From Bombus terrestris (lineage: Eukaryota > Arthropoda > Insecta > Hymenoptera > Apidae), in contig NC_063274.1 of assembly GCF_910591885.1 (NCBI RefSeq), positions 6,510,001 to 6,574,000 on the forward strand: a stretch of DNA of 64,000 nucleotides. Direction: 5' to 3'. Each line of letters starts with the position of its first letter. Position 1 is the stretch's first letter. Below, one piece after another: positions 22,330-34,789 of this stretch. The notes beneath the pieces are model-generated. The model was not told the origin of the DNA, made no database searches, and saw only the letters and a program-made list of their open reading frames with translations. The position numbers were made by a program, and so were the translations under genes.

Positions 22330-23450
22330 TGACTGATTGAAGAACCAGTGGATGGATTTGTAATAGAAAATAATTAAAGGTATAAGTATAATTATAATGT
22401 ATAAGTTTAGTGCTGATTCAGATCCTTACTCTCTTAGTGTTACTAGACCATGGAATGATAAGGAGCACGTTCATAGTGTTTATTCGACCATTCGCGGACA
22501 GACGCGATCGCGAGAAAACACGTCAACGGGAGTCGTACATTCCCGTTACGATTGTAATAATCGACACCACGAATAGATCGATCCCCTTATTTCGGTTAGT
22601 ATAATAGGGGTGATTGTTGTAGTATAACACTGCGATTGACAGGGTTATATAATTTATACTTCCCGCAACTTTGTACACTGATGAGTTACAACTCACAGTT
22701 TGTTCCAACAACTTTGTAACGAAGATAGTTACGCTGGTGCGTATGTATGAGTTAAGTAAGTGACTGATGTAAGGGTGTAAACCCAGTCAAAGGCGTGTTG
22801 ACTGTTTGTAAGATGGAAAATCAGTGAAGCTCAGCGACGATGCCGTGGCGAAGGAAAGCTAAGGATGGCTGTGCCTAACGCAAGGGACCATCGGATTTGT
22901 AAATGACAATTTTGGCTAGAAGAATGAGGGAAATAGGCTTCGTTCTTCATTGGTGATTAGCTATGTTGGTGGGCGAGGAAGGATGCCAACCGCCCCCGAG
23001 ATAAAGTTGCTAGTGGGAAGACTCATACGTGAAAAAAGGTAACTTTCCCGTGTCAACCCATGGTGGACAATAAACTTTCGAAGACAATTCAATGAAAGAA
23101 TATTTGTCCGGTCTGAGGGACCTTAACTAGCAAATTCCTGGGATTTATGGAGGGTACTTGAGGCTATTGAGGGTACGCAGGCAGGATCTGCGGACATATG
23201 TTTGCCATCTTTCCCGCAGTGTATGGCCTGGTCTAGGCAGAGTGTCGCCCGGCCTAACAGGTACTATAATATGCACAGCTCCTTATTTACAATATTTCTG
23301 GGTAATAGCAGTCTCCAGGTCATGGATATACATAAATAAAGATGTAGAGTCTCTCTTAAAGTAGTTACAGCAACAAGGTGTAATAATAAGTATAGTTGTT
23401 TCCATTGTACGGATATAGTAATAATATTAACCTTTTTATTAGTAATAACA
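22330..23450. mobile_element. composition island, possible retroelement remnant or ncRNA exon
   Basis: The base composition changes here. On the plus strand G exceeds C clearly, CpG becomes sparse, and GG-rich words such as GAGGGTAC and GGTGGGCGAGG replace the usual CpG-rich texture, most clearly between 22750 and 23270. Small hairpins cluster: GACT/GGGT with ACCC/AGTC (22762-22788), GCAG/CTGC (23181-23191) and GCCT/AGGC (23226-23238). No frame over 70 codons is open. A TGTAAG...GTTACA pair at about 22768 and 23372 resembles LTR ends, but I find no target duplication, primer-binding site or polypurine tract. A degraded LTR fragment, a long noncoding RNA exon and a methylated exon are all possible. 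The boundaries are approximate. Confidence 0.35.
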
Positions 23451-26399
23451 TAGTAATCTTTTTTGAATAAGTTTCATGGGTTCGTGGTCAGTGTATACCT
23501 TCATAATCGTTACCTACGACTTGTTTCACAGTGTATGTATCTGTGGCCAGTCTTTTTGAAACATCTTGTAGACGCAAATGCATGAACGGGGTTCTTCGGT
23601 CAGTTGTTTCGTGCGTGTATGGATTTTCAGAGCGGTGGGCATTTTAATGGTTCATCGATGTCGCGAGAAATTTGTGGACTACTACCACTCGCGCTGCTAC
23701 TCTGCAGGGGGTGTACTTCCTTCCTGTGCGAAGCGATGCTTTGTAGGCGCGTCGCGATGATTATCTGATATGGAAATGTAGTGTGTCTTTAAGTAGTTTG
23801 GTTGTAGGAAGGAGTGTTTCTTCGAGGGACGTTTTAAAGAAATAGGCATTCAACGAAAATCGCTTTTTTATTCAAGATTATATTCCGGATTATTTGCAAT
23901 ACCCTTCAGATCCTTTGAATAATCGATCTTCGTTACGTGATTCACTTCGTGTGCTCGTTCGTGACAAAAAAAAATTCCACATTGAGGTTCATCGTTACAA
24001 AACTCGGCGAAATCTCGCTCATAGAACTTTCAAACATCGTCGTAGAGAAACACGAGGAATTCTTCGATCGAGAAACGTTGCGTACGGAACCTGATCGTCG
24101 ACCACGAGCCACATGGCCAGCGTCGACGGTCATGTCCGCTTAATTATTTATGTCTGCTCGTAAATTACGCTTGTCGAACGGGGGTTATTGATGAGATTGT
24201 TTCGTAAGTCCATTACAAGTTGCACTCACGTTTACCGGCGATTAAGTTCGCTTGTATGTGTCGTGCAGCACGTCGACCTATGGAATTTCAGCGAAACGGA
24301 CGAACCGATTGATCGTCTCGTTGTTTTTTTCTAGATCGTATAATTTACAACTTAGCTCGCCTTTTTCCCTTCGAGAAATCGGTCTTCCGATTATTACGCG
24401 CAAATATGACGACTGGATTTTAATCATAGTTATTATTTATGCTAGGCTTTTCATCCGCTTCGCTTCTTCCTTGTATTCGGTCAAGGTGATTCGAAAAATG
24501 TTGAAGACGTTGGTTGATTACGAGCGAAAGAGTTGGAGAAGAAAAGGCAATGATGCGACGAGTTATCACCCTTCGATGATTAATTCGAACGACTGGACGT
24601 GGTCTTTCTAAACGCTTTTTGGCGAAGGGAACGAGTAACCAACCCTCTGGCGTCGATCGAAAACTCGTAAAATCGAGCGGAATCGAAGTGGAAAGAAGAA
24701 ATGAAATTAAACGAGATACGATACACGATCAGTTTACCCGAGAGCGCGAGCTACCCCGCACCCTTATCTGTGACGCGATTCCATTTAAATCGCGCCATTC
24801 CTCTCGAACGGTCCACCGCGCGAATTCACCTCGCGAAAAGAAATCAAACAAGGCCGGAAAATCAAGTACAAAAACGAATGGATGAAAAAAGGAACACGGG
24901 AATGGGAAATATCGTTGAAAAATACACGCTTGGAGGCGAGTAGCGTCGCTTCACCCCCTTGTTGTAGGATAGTCGGGCTTCTGTTTGCGAACTTCAAACG
25001 CTATCGAATTCGATTTCGATTCAACGTGTGCTTCGCTGCGACAAAAATACAGCACTTCGCGTATAACTTGGTGTGTGATTACCCGGTAAATAAGTTAACA
25101 ATAGTTTCGTACAGTTTTATTCGCAGGCACCTGCCCATAGTATTTCCATGTTCCTTTAACTGTGATAAACATTTTCGCCTTCACTTCGTTTCTAAAATTT
25201 AGAAATTGTTAACAAATCACATGGGAAGTTCGAGTCAATCTTTAGGTCCTCGATGGAAATCTACGAGGATCGAAGTGGATAAACGCATCACCAGTCGATC
25301 CGTCTGCTTTCGATAGTCGATACTCCAGCGTCCGGACGAAAATTTTTGTTCCTCTCTCTCCCGTGGCAATTTGGCTTCCTCCGCGTCCCACGTCTCACCC
25401 CTTCGCCCTCCAAGGCTGGCACACGATACGACGCGGCGATATTTCGGGGGTGCACGAGCATTGTGGCCGCGAGTCTGCTGGGTGACTCATTATTTTCGGC
25501 TAGCCGTTCTCATTCTTCCTCCAGCCACCCCCACCTACCCCCATCCTCCACCCCCGTCGACCAGTCGTCGTTCATCGTCGGAGGAACACGCACGACCGTC
25601 GAAAACACGGACGCGAGCGTAACGGAAAACGCGATTGTGTGCTGGAATCTCGATACACGGACCATCCTCGAACCCCCTTCTGGCCGGCTCTGTCCGATTT
25701 CACTTGGCCGGCGTATAATAATTTCAATAATCCCGGGACCCCACGATCCCAGGATTAATACCTATCCGCCGGACGACCGAGGAATCGGGGTGGAGCGAGA
25801 AGGGCGACGAGTGCTCCATTGAAAGAAGAAGGGCGCCGATTAATTTCAACTCGTTCCGCGGTCCACTTTTCCCTCCTGTTTCTTAGCGATGCTGATGGAT
25901 AGGGGAAAACTGCTGCTTGGTTTCTCGACCGATTTTCTTGTTTGTTCAGCTTCATTTTTCGAGGATGCAGAATGGGCTGAGCGGATTGTACGTGGGGATT
26001 TTCGAGCAATTAATTGATCGTTGCGTTAATTAGTGCAGCCTGTACAAGGTTGTTGGCTTGCAACGTCACGGCAGAGGGATCGCGATTCTAGCAAGTGGTT
26101 ACTCATACAAATCGTAGGAAATTTCATGATATTTTACAATTGATCCGATTAAAACGATCAGTTTGATTATGGAAAGTACTCGAAAGACAAAGACAATGTT
26201 TGCAGCGAAACATCCCACCCCTGAAAATCCCAATCAACCCGAAACGTTCTCAACGTATAATAGCAACCGCCGCACGAATGGAAGCTCGGACCAAGACCAA
26301 AGCGGCTGAACTGCGAGCAGAAAAAAATACAGAAGATTATAATCAAAGAGGAAGATAGCAGCGTATAAAGGAAGAATCATTAAAGAAACTCCGCTTGCT
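23451..26399. other. noncoding stretch
   Basis: No gene is recognised. The part at about 25340-25830 is GC-rich with C-rich runs (CCACCCCCACC), and plus-strand frames of 158 and 83 codons overlap there with no domain. A good 3' splice site (TTTTCTTGTTTGTTCAG) ends at 25949 and another (AGTTTTATTCGCAG) at 25128; neither opens a frame long enough to support an exon. Confidence 0.5.
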
Positions 26400-26600
26400 C
26401 CGTTCCGACTCGTCGAAAAGAGCACTCTGTTGCAATTGCTTCTCGAGCGTGGGTCTCGCGCATGCAAAGACTCCCCCTAAGAAGAAACGCGGCCGAGGAA
26501 GGAGGATGCCTGATAAAAAGAAAGCCGAACAAAAAAAAGGAGAAAAGCTAAAAGGAGGAAGGGAAGAAGAAAGCAACGGGTAAACAGGGGAAGGAAAGGA
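26400..26600. other. purine-rich tract on plus, stacked 3' splice sites on minus
   Basis: The plus strand is a long run of A and G from about 26470 to 26600, so its translation (lysine-rich, with a PPKKKRGRGRR stretch) imitates a nuclear localisation signal without being evidence for one. Read on the minus strand, the tract gives several stacked polypyrimidine 3' splice-site-like motifs, for example CCTCCTTTTAG ending at 26548 and CTTTTTATCAG just downstream. About 55 codons are open after the latter. I treat both readings as consequences of the purine run. Confidence 0.4.
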
Positions 26601-29215
26601 GGCTGGATAAGGGAGCCTTTAGCTGGATGAGATTCGATCCCGCGGAACGGGCGAATTTGGCTAGCTAATTCTCGAAAGAGGAAGCCTACGGGGGTGGCAG
26701 GAGGGGGTTGGAACCACGTCTGCGTGCGTGTGTCCTGACGCGGAGGCTGCAAATGGGATTACGCGAACATCCCGCACTTCAAACGCCGCTCCTTTCGCCC
26801 GTCAGCCCCACGACGAATTGACAATTGACAGAATTGATACAGCGGGGCCACGTGCGCCGCCTCCGGCCAACGCGAAACCGAACCTCCTTTTCCACCCCAT
26901 TAACGAGTTTTTCCCGTATCAGGGACGTAACAGAGAATTTATACGTGCACGCGTCTATCTATGCGCGTGTATGTGCGTGCGACTCTTAACCGTGAGAAGG
27001 ATACTACGATCTTATTCTTGGGTAATCTTTAAATTGTGTGGAGTGTTCCGAACGCGGAGTCATAAAAGTTTACGCGCGTTACCGAGTTCTGCGGTATTTC
27101 GATGACTGCCTTCCATTGGCCTGGCAATCGCACTAAGTGCTGCCAGAAAGAAGGAAATGACTGGGGGTTGCCATTTCCATGCGAACGCGATTTTTTTAGA
27201 GTACTAAGATCATCATAAGAGTAACGAGAGTGGTCGTTGTTCGCGTGATGGAGTTTCGTGGATCTGAAGAATTTTTAATGAGATATTTAAGAATACGATA
27301 CGCGACAATAGAATACGTTTTCCTAATACGTGTAAATAAATGTAAAGGTTTATTAGACGTATTTAAATTTATATAGTGGCGCTCTCGACCGCTATATCGT
27401 ACAATACTGGCTTTCGAAGTGTCGTTGCATCACCGTCTGACAAACACAGCCAAGATGACGCAATATCTACGGAGATCAAGGTGTTTACGATTAAATGCAA
27501 ATACGAGAATGGCTGATTAGAGAGGATAAGGATGAGTCGTGATTTGCAGGCGCGTGTAGTGTTTCTGTCAGTTGATGGCGAGTCGTGAAGTTGCGTGAGG
27601 GGAAACTAAGAGATTGTTTCACGTTGAAGGATTAAAGATAAACATAGTGTTTAGAATATCGAACGTTTTCCGATGTAACAAAGCGGCTAAAATTAATTAT
27701 CGGATATTCAGAAGCCCGTGGGTTTATAAATCGTTTCGTGGAAATGGCGAAATTCCTTCGTCGTTGTTACCGGTCGACCTTTTACCTCGTTTCCTCACGC
27801 AATCCCTTAATCTGCCGGTAATTATCGTTGACTACGATGCGTAAAAATCGGTGAAATTGCGGCTCGTTGATAAAATCGATGAAGGAGACAGTAAAAAGAA
27901 TTCGACTAATTACATCCGCAATCTGCGAGGCGAAGAAGGATGACGGAGCCAGAAAAAAGCATCGCCCATTGCAAATTACTTCCCTCCTTTTTTTCCAAAG
28001 ATTAGTCTTTTAGATATAATTCAAATCGGAACCGAGCAATCGAAACTCTGTCCGATAATTATTCAGCTAAACACGGCGTCTATCATTATTTCGTATAATT
28101 GATGGAAACGAGTAGGAATTACCTCAAATAATTATGGAGCAATGTGTTCTCGTTTTTGAATAATTATTTCGAGGCGAGCCTTCGAATTAATCAATCGAAA
28201 CTTCGCATTGTACACGATCACAAAAAGTTTCGGGGATTATTCAAAATCCAGGATACGGCGATTACAGGATATCTGAGAACCCGTTTAAAAACGATTAGCA
28301 GGTAAGATCAGAGAGAACTTGGCGGCAATTTTTTATTTATCCTTCCTACTAAAACACATTTTCAATTATTCAGTGATATTTCTACGTGTACTATTTTTTC
28401 CTCCGGATTATTTAAAGATTCAGAAACGCAAGGATTTCATAATTAAAATGTAATTTGGTATTTATCATAATTTCATTCCCAAGGTTTTCCTTTCCAAGAT
28501 TTTGCCCATCTACGTAATTTATCTACAACTACCAGACACCCTATATATCAGCTCTTACCAGAAATATCATTCATCGACACAAAACACGTCGAAAGTTGAA
28601 TATCTCAAAGAGAACAATCGCAAACTCGGTTCATTACCTCACGGTCGTCATTGACGTCCCTCGGGAAGTATCTCGAACAGGCACATCGAACCACTACAGA
28701 CTGTCGAAACGTAATTCGCGAAAGCCAGAATGACCCACCATTCGTCGGTGGGAGGAGAACAGTTCCATTTCGACGGCGTTTGAAGCAATTGTAGGCGAAG
28801 ACCGCGTCGCAACAACTCGGTCCAGCGCCCACGAAAGCTTTTCACCGTTGCTTCGTCGGTGAAAAGGGAAAGAGAGACGTCACTTAATTAAAGAAGCGGG
28901 CATCGTCTCGAAAAAATCCGAGTGGCACTCGGCAAGGGCCGGTCCTCCGTGGCCGAGGAATCCCCAGGTTGCATTCAACGCGAAGAAAGCGCTGTCGTGA
29001 TTAGCAAAAGGATCACGAGTGGCTCGCCATTCAACGCTTCTCTCAATAAAATTTCGCAAACAAGTAAGTTGTGTGTGCGTGTGTCTGTTGCAGGTTTACG
29101 TTATTAGAAGATGGGAAGGTTTTAAATAAAATTAAAATTGAATGCGGTGGTTAAGTTTTATATGTTGAGATAGTCGTTGCTATAAATTGTATTATTGTTT
29201 CTATTGCTTGCATAG
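26601..29215. other. noncoding stretch
   Basis: This is largely AT-rich from 27200 to 28600, with short open frames only. A 5' splice-site-like CAA-GTAAGTT (around 29063) and a 3' splice-site-like GTGTCTGTTGCAG ending at 29093 lie only 30 bases apart, too close for an intron. Nothing else stands out. Confidence 0.55.
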
Positions 29216-29295
29216 TGCTCATTACACAAACCCTTCCAAAAAATTGCACATATTGATTGCGTAAAAAGGGTAGGAAATTGAAATTATTATGAGCA
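29216..29295. repeat. nested imperfect inverted repeat
   Basis: Outer arms TGCTCAT (29216-29222) and ATGAGCA (29289-29295) are exact complements, as are the inner arms ACCCTT (29230-29235) and AAGGGT (29266-29271). The spacers between outer and inner arms differ (7 and 17 bases). It may be a decayed MITE or chance in AT-rich DNA. Confidence 0.35.
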
Positions 29296-32200
29296 TATAA
29301 TGAAGAAACAAGAAGTGTGTACTATAATTAACTAGTTTACTGACGAAATGGCGATCCTTTTTTCTAGAGAATACAAAACATGAAGATAGCGAAGAATCTT
29401 TGCGATCTAAAGACTATCTTTTGATTGTAAACGGTATTAATGAAAGTCATTGATTGGCAATCTATAAAACGCAGCATAAACGTAAGGATCATAAATGATA
29501 GAGCAGCAAAGTGCGCCAGTATCAGTGAATCATGAGATCCTGATGAAATCGATCGTAACGTTCGAACACTCCTCTTGCAGACGACAATTTATACCCGGAA
29601 ATTTCTCCAGCTTTACCACCCTGATACTTCATAGTTGCGTAATTACGTGATTTCATCCAGATAATAGTAACGTTTAAAGTTCTAATGAATTAAAGTAAAA
29701 AGTAGAGACACGCACACACGCGCGCCAGGTAAAGACTGGTGAAGACGGAAAGGAATACTAAAAGTTTAAAGAAGTTTACAATCTTTTCATGAAACTTGAT
29801 TTATACGTTACGCCTAATATGTAATTCTACGTGTATATTATCTATATACTTGTTTTAAATACCAAATTTCTTTTGCTCGAAAAAAGTTAATAACGCAATC
29901 AACGTTAAATGGTGGAAATTCCACGCGTAGTTTTCAGATTCGATCAAGCAACAACGTTACTTTGTTCAACATTTTTCCGCGTACAGACGCTGCGAATTAT
30001 CCACTTCCTCTGTTACTACCTGACTATCTGTGTTTTTAATTACTTGTTATATAACTTTATCTTCAAACTGTTTCGAAATACATTTCCTAGTCAAACGTGT
30101 ACTGTGATCGTTGTTGCAATCAGGAAACGAATGCACGGTCAAACATTAACGATTCGACGTGTTGAAGAAGAGGATCGTGATCTCACAATTACGTAGCCCA
30201 TGCATTTTTTTCGTTACACACCGTACATCCATTGAAAAATTGTAAAATGCTAAGAAACTCATTTTATCCTTCGCAACCTGTCTTTTCTTTCAAACAACCA
30301 TTGAACAGCGTCTCCGTAAAACTTATGACTAACTCAGCAAAACGAACCACTATTAATTCACAGAATGACACCAAGAACAATCGAAAGGAAGCTAATGACG
30401 TTGGACGAACGGAGCTCGCTCGTGACGAGCAAACTGATTCGGACAGTCGACCGATTGGATTCCGGGGAATTGCGAGCCGCGAAGAGGGTACAAAGCGACA
30501 GAGGGAGAAAAAAGGAGGATGAGTAGGAGGCAGACATCCAGGCAGCCGGGCTTTTGATCGTGGATGGCGCGTCGTGGCGTGGCGAAAATCCGATTTGTCA
30601 GGCAATTTGTCCCGCGACACAAAATTTAAATCGCAAAGCGCATTTCGAGCCTCGAGAACGCGAGACCGAAAAAGAGAAAGAGAGAGAGAGAGAGTGAAAC
30701 GTGGTCGCTGTGTGTCCTCGCGCCGTGGGGGACTCGAAAAGTGGATCCGGAATAACAGGCGAGGGTGAATCCGAAATTCGACCGAGTAATCGCATTTCCC
30801 GTGGCCAGACACTTTCAGTGACAAAGCCGCTTCGATATTGGGTTACCGATGGCCGTTTAACGTCTCCGACCGAGGCTCGAAGGAACCCGCTCGTGTTCTC
30901 GCTTTGACATGCAAAATTTCGCGCCACCGTACAGTTGTTTCGTTCGAAATTCGTTGGCTGCTGATTGGATCGTGGCGATAAAAGGCGGCAATTATTTAAG
31001 TCGTTTGGTAGTTTGATGAACCGCTAGGTGGGAAGGTTGAAGGTCGTTCTAAAGAAATGGAAGATCGCTTAAGTAGCGTGAGAGAAGATCTGTCGTTGAA
31101 AAAGTTCGATATCAATTGAGAGACGGTAGAGGCGTCGGTATTGCAAGTCTGAATTGTGTTAAATATAGTGTTACGACGAACATCGACGCGTTTAATAAAA
31201 AACGCAACACTTTCCACTTATTATAATTGGATACTTCGCGGTTAGCTTCGCTCGTAACATGACCTCAAAAAATATTCTCTGAAACAACATACATTAAGTC
31301 AAACACAATCATATTCAATCCTTGGCCAGTTACAACCTTCATACCTCACAATCAGCAAAGATCAAGTTGAAGCGATAACCGTTAACACCGGTACTCTTCC
31401 CTGAAAATCAATTCCAGAAACTTGCATGAAAGTACCAATATACATATGGTTTCACGGAAGAGCTCGTGCGAGGCGATCGCAAACGGCGAACAGTTTCTTC
31501 TCGTTGCGTCGGTCCGGTGGCGGGCTGAACAACGGGGCAAAAAACGGGCCAACCGTGAAACGCTAATGAACGGTCGCGCTTCAAGCCTGTCAGGATCCGC
31601 GGCTGCATACGCTCGATCGACGATTAACTTAATCGAGGGGCCAGGAAGTCGCGAGACCGCATCCACTTCCAGGGCGAATAATTATCCGTAAACTTACAGC
31701 TGTTACAATTCATACGACGTCCAGTCACGAACGCGACACCAGGAATCGCTGCGCATCGTGTAGACTCAGTTGCAATTATCGTTAACCCGCATCGCTCTCC
31801 TCACGGAATAGCTTGTCCCGTTTCGGCTCCGATTTAATTACAATTCCACGTATATACATATACATGCGAAGATTTAATAGAGTACCTTCGAGGAATCATC
31901 GGCGCAGTTAAATTATAGTCGAGAGACTCGCCCACTAGCGAAAGATTTGTCCCTATTGTACGTGGCTCCTGCCATGGTCCTTAGTGCTCGAGCTGTGACA
32001 CTTGTCACCTGATTTTATCGCGTCGTTAAACGTCCTCCGGGCCAGGTATCGACATCAGTGGCCTTTAATTGTGTATTTATTGCCTCGATGGAATCCCGTC
32101 GTTTATGTCAAGCTTCGTCCTCTGCTCCTTCATTTACGATCGGACGCCGATCGCTTCCCTTGGTCTGCATTCACGATAAAAAATCAGTTAGTTACGCCTT

Positions 32201-33101
32201 CTAACCGAGAAGCGGCTTTTGTAAGCGAGATACGCCGCCCGATGTCTCTTCTTCGACTTACGTTTCTCAGTAGATTGCGACAGGATGTAAATATTCCATT
32301 TCGCTCGTTCTTTCATTGATATTCTTAGCATACGAACAGTGACCTTTTCAAACAAAAGAAATATTCATCGAAATCTACTTTGTTGTCGCAACGACATCAT
32401 ACATAATCCAACAAAATCATATTATATCTCCGTGAAATCATCGTGCCTTTTCCTTTTTTCGGCACCACTAGTCTAACGGACAAAATCAGAGACGTAGCCA
32501 GCGCAGTAGGGACGGCCGACCAATTAAACCCGGCAGTTTCCATCGTAAAAAGGGTCGGACGGAGGCGGCTGTACTAGTTCGTCGATAAATCACTATAAGT
32601 TTCCCATTATGGTGTACGGGAGGATGGCGTTTTCAAGCCGAAAACGCGAACGCCTTGCCCGGGGCGGAACTCGCCGGTCTCTCCGGCCGCGTAACAGCGT
32701 CCCGACGTTCACGACGTTCCACGTTGTCGCGGTTCGTCGCTCGTTACGCCGGCCCTCGTGATTTAACGATCGAAAATTGCGAGACGCCCAAAATTTTTAG
32801 CTGGTGTCCCGTTACCGAGGCGAAATTTATTAAAGGGTGCACCGGCCTGGCCCCCATTGTGGACCATGCCTCGTAATTAAGACCTTTCTCGGAGCGCCGC
32901 GCGCTAATTATGATTACCGGCGCGTGCGTGTACGCACGCGCAACGTCCAGCTCAGTCGCAAATGGAAAACGATACATCGAGGTAACGGACGTGCGTTACG
33001 CTGATTTTCTTCTTGTTGGACTATCGTCTTCTTCGCTCTGATTTTTTATTCGGCCGTGTTTCGTCTAAATGTTCATCGTGTACATTTGTTTGTAATTGCT
33101 A
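29296..33101. other. noncoding stretch
   Basis: No gene is recognised. A 186-codon minus-strand frame (30264-30824) is arginine-, serine- and leucine-rich and is matched by open frames on the plus strand, so I reject it. A GA-rich repeat lies at 30679-30694. Around 32840-32960 short homeodomain-like TAATTA and Sox-like CCATTGT words occur, which is common in such DNA. Confidence 0.5.
30679..30694 (+). repeat. (AG)n microsatellite
   Basis: A run of eight AG units within a longer purine-rich tract. It also reads as GAGA-type motifs, but these are expected in any such repeat. Confidence 0.85.
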
Positions 33102-33150
33102 CAGTGTAATTTATAATCATGTAATTTATAACAGTGTAATTTATAACATT
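33102..33150 (+). repeat. short tandem repeat of GTAATTTATAA
   Basis: The 11-mer GTAATTTATAA occurs three times within 49 bases. The first and third copies share the longer form CAGTGTAATTTATAA; the middle copy lacks the CAGT prefix. Confidence 0.85.
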
Positions 33151-34256
33151 CGACGAACATTATCTTTTTTTAATGAAATTAGCACATGGGACGTCCCGAA
33201 ATTTTCGGGAGAAAAATTTATCTTTATACCTCGTACGAATTGTGTGCCTGATTCTTAAAAAAAAAAGCCTAAGTCTACGTAAGACTTTAGTTTCTGAATT
33301 TGTAGAGCGCCCTTTATAAAAGTTGACAACGCGTTCGAAGAAATAAATCGAACGCGGGTCAGAGACACGTTGATGCGTGGATCGTGTACCGACAATTGTA
33401 ATTAATCGAACGAGTCCACCGGAGACGAATGCCACGCAATATTATTAATTTTTTTCAGCGGGAGTCGGCTTCGAGTCCTTAATTTCGGCATGGAGCAGGG
33501 CGCACCTTTAACCCATTAATTATCGGAGACACAGCTCGCCTAATGGCTCACATAAAAATCTTACGATGTCCCCGATTAAGGAAGGAAAGTTACGATAACA
33601 ACGCCGATAAAGGTGCTGGGACGTATATCTGCATGCGCAGGTACGATTACGTTGCTCCTCCCTCGTCGTCGTAGTCTCCCAGCCAAATTACTTGGGTACA
33701 AATTGATATTTACGGGTTATGTTAATTCGCGTGAAACCGGACCTTTAATAAATTCTGCAATATCAATCTTTCGCCGCGTCGCTTCCTCGCGCGATCCCGT
33801 CCGATTATAATGAAATACTCGAGCGTCCTCTTCGCTATTTTTTCTTCTCATCTCAAACTGTATATAGGGCTGGACGTGTTTGGATGCCAATTACCGTTCA
33901 ATTTATTCCACGATTGCTGCTGCTCGCTAAATGAAATTTGGGAACAAGAAATAATGGAACCCTTGAAATTTTATCGAGCGTACTTTATTAACCAAGTAAA
34001 TATTTAAGACCGTATATAAAATATAGAAAGCATTATTACCCATTTAGATATTAATAAATTATTACAAAACAAAACAAAAAGAAAAAATCATTTTGTACGC
34101 CAAAATTTGGGACAGCTGAAGGAAAATATACGATATCGAGTCGACAGAACTGATTTAGCGTATTGCAAATTACGACGTAAAATGTACGGCGATATGTTAG
34201 GGAGAGTTTCCCCAGGAATGTTTTAAAACGAAGAAAATTCGAGCTCCATGGAAGAT
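33151..34256. other. noncoding stretch with an isolated 3' splice site
   Basis: AATTTTTTTCAG ending at 33458 is a very good 3' splice-site motif on the plus strand, but all three frames after it close within about 20 codons. A run of 10 A residues lies near 33258. From 34000 the DNA becomes AT-rich. No gene is recognised. Confidence 0.5.
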
Positions 34257-34510
34257 CACCTGTCTCCTGAGAAACGTCAATAAAGATGTTATGGCCATAA
34301 ACAATTAATTAAGAATCTTCATGCTGCGAAGGAAACAGGTCCACCTGTCGCATAAAAAAATTGTGTTAAACGCTCATTGGTGCCGTAAACAATTAATTAG
34401 GAATCCTCAGCTTATAAGAATAAACGAGATAGATGGGAACAGTTTCAGGTTTGAGCAGAAACCACCTGTCGCATCGAAACTTTCGACGAAGATGTTGAAT
34501 TCTTCATCGT
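34257..34510. repeat. threefold degenerate tandem repeat with E-box and forkhead-like box
   Basis: CACCTGTC occurs at 34257-34264, 34342-34349 and 34463-34470. The first two are each followed, about 40 bases later, by RTAAACAATTAATTARGAATC (34297-34315 and 34386-34404). The third copy lacks that box but shares AAGATGTT and TTCATC with the first. The units are therefore about 85 and 121 bases long and diverged. CACCTG is the Snail/Scratch-type E-box, RTAAACA a forkhead core and TAATTA a homeodomain core; these names rest on known consensus sequences. At 34335-34348 ACAGGT-CC-ACCTGT forms an inverted E-box pair. Read on the minus strand, the repeats overlap the end of an open frame. Confidence 0.7.
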
Positions 34511-34617
34511 GAGGATCTCGAGGATGAGAGGCATAAAAATTGGCAAATTGTTCCTTCCATTCATTCGTAGTAATTAGTTCTCCGTTAAATAATTCTATCC
34601 TTTTGGAAATAAAATTT
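34407..34617 (-). CDS. candidate terminal exon (70 codons), unknown
   Basis: On the minus strand a pyrimidine-rich tract ending CCTGGTGCAG at 34618 is a good 3' splice site. After it, 70 codons run open to a TGA at 34407. The translation has low arginine content and mixed acidic and aromatic residues (for example TTNEWKEQFANFYASHP), unlike most chance frames here; the frame also continues open upstream to about 34789. Its last 40 codons lie inside the tandem E-box repeat, and the other repeat units encode similar but broken peptides, so the repeat may derive from, or merely imitate, coding sequence. I recognise no family. Confidence 0.2.
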
Positions 34618-34789
34618 CTGCACCAGGAACATCCGAAAAAGGAATCCAACCACCGCCGAGCTAAACTTCGAGCGAGAAGACGCGAGTAAAGATGAAACGC
34701 GAAGAGAAGGGATCGCACGATTGCTCGAGGTATACGTTTCGTAAGCGTTCGTGCAGAGGCCGCGTTACCGAGACCAGCGTCTTTCGATT

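Noticed and set aside
22768..23372. TGTAAG...GTTACA as ends of a solo LTR
   Set aside because: Flanking bases show no target duplication and there is no primer-binding site or polypurine tract; kept only as one possibility for the composition island.
25930..26035. 3' splice site at 25949 followed by a 27-codon open frame
   Set aside because: Too short, no donor, and ends in a TAG; chance is sufficient.
26395..26583. Lysine-rich frame with a nuclear-localisation-like PPKKKRGRGRR
   Set aside because: It is the translation of a purine-rich tract; the motif carries no weight there.
26620..26660. GATTCGATCCCGC, tRNA T-loop-like
   Set aside because: No pairing stem and no upstream A box.
30264..30824. 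186-codon minus-strand frame
   Set aside because: Arginine/serine/leucine-rich translation of a repeat-containing stretch, with shadow frames on both strands and no domain.
33440..33480. Excellent 3' splice-site motif ending at 33458
   Set aside because: All frames after it close within about 20 codons and no donor follows at exon distance, so no exon is called.
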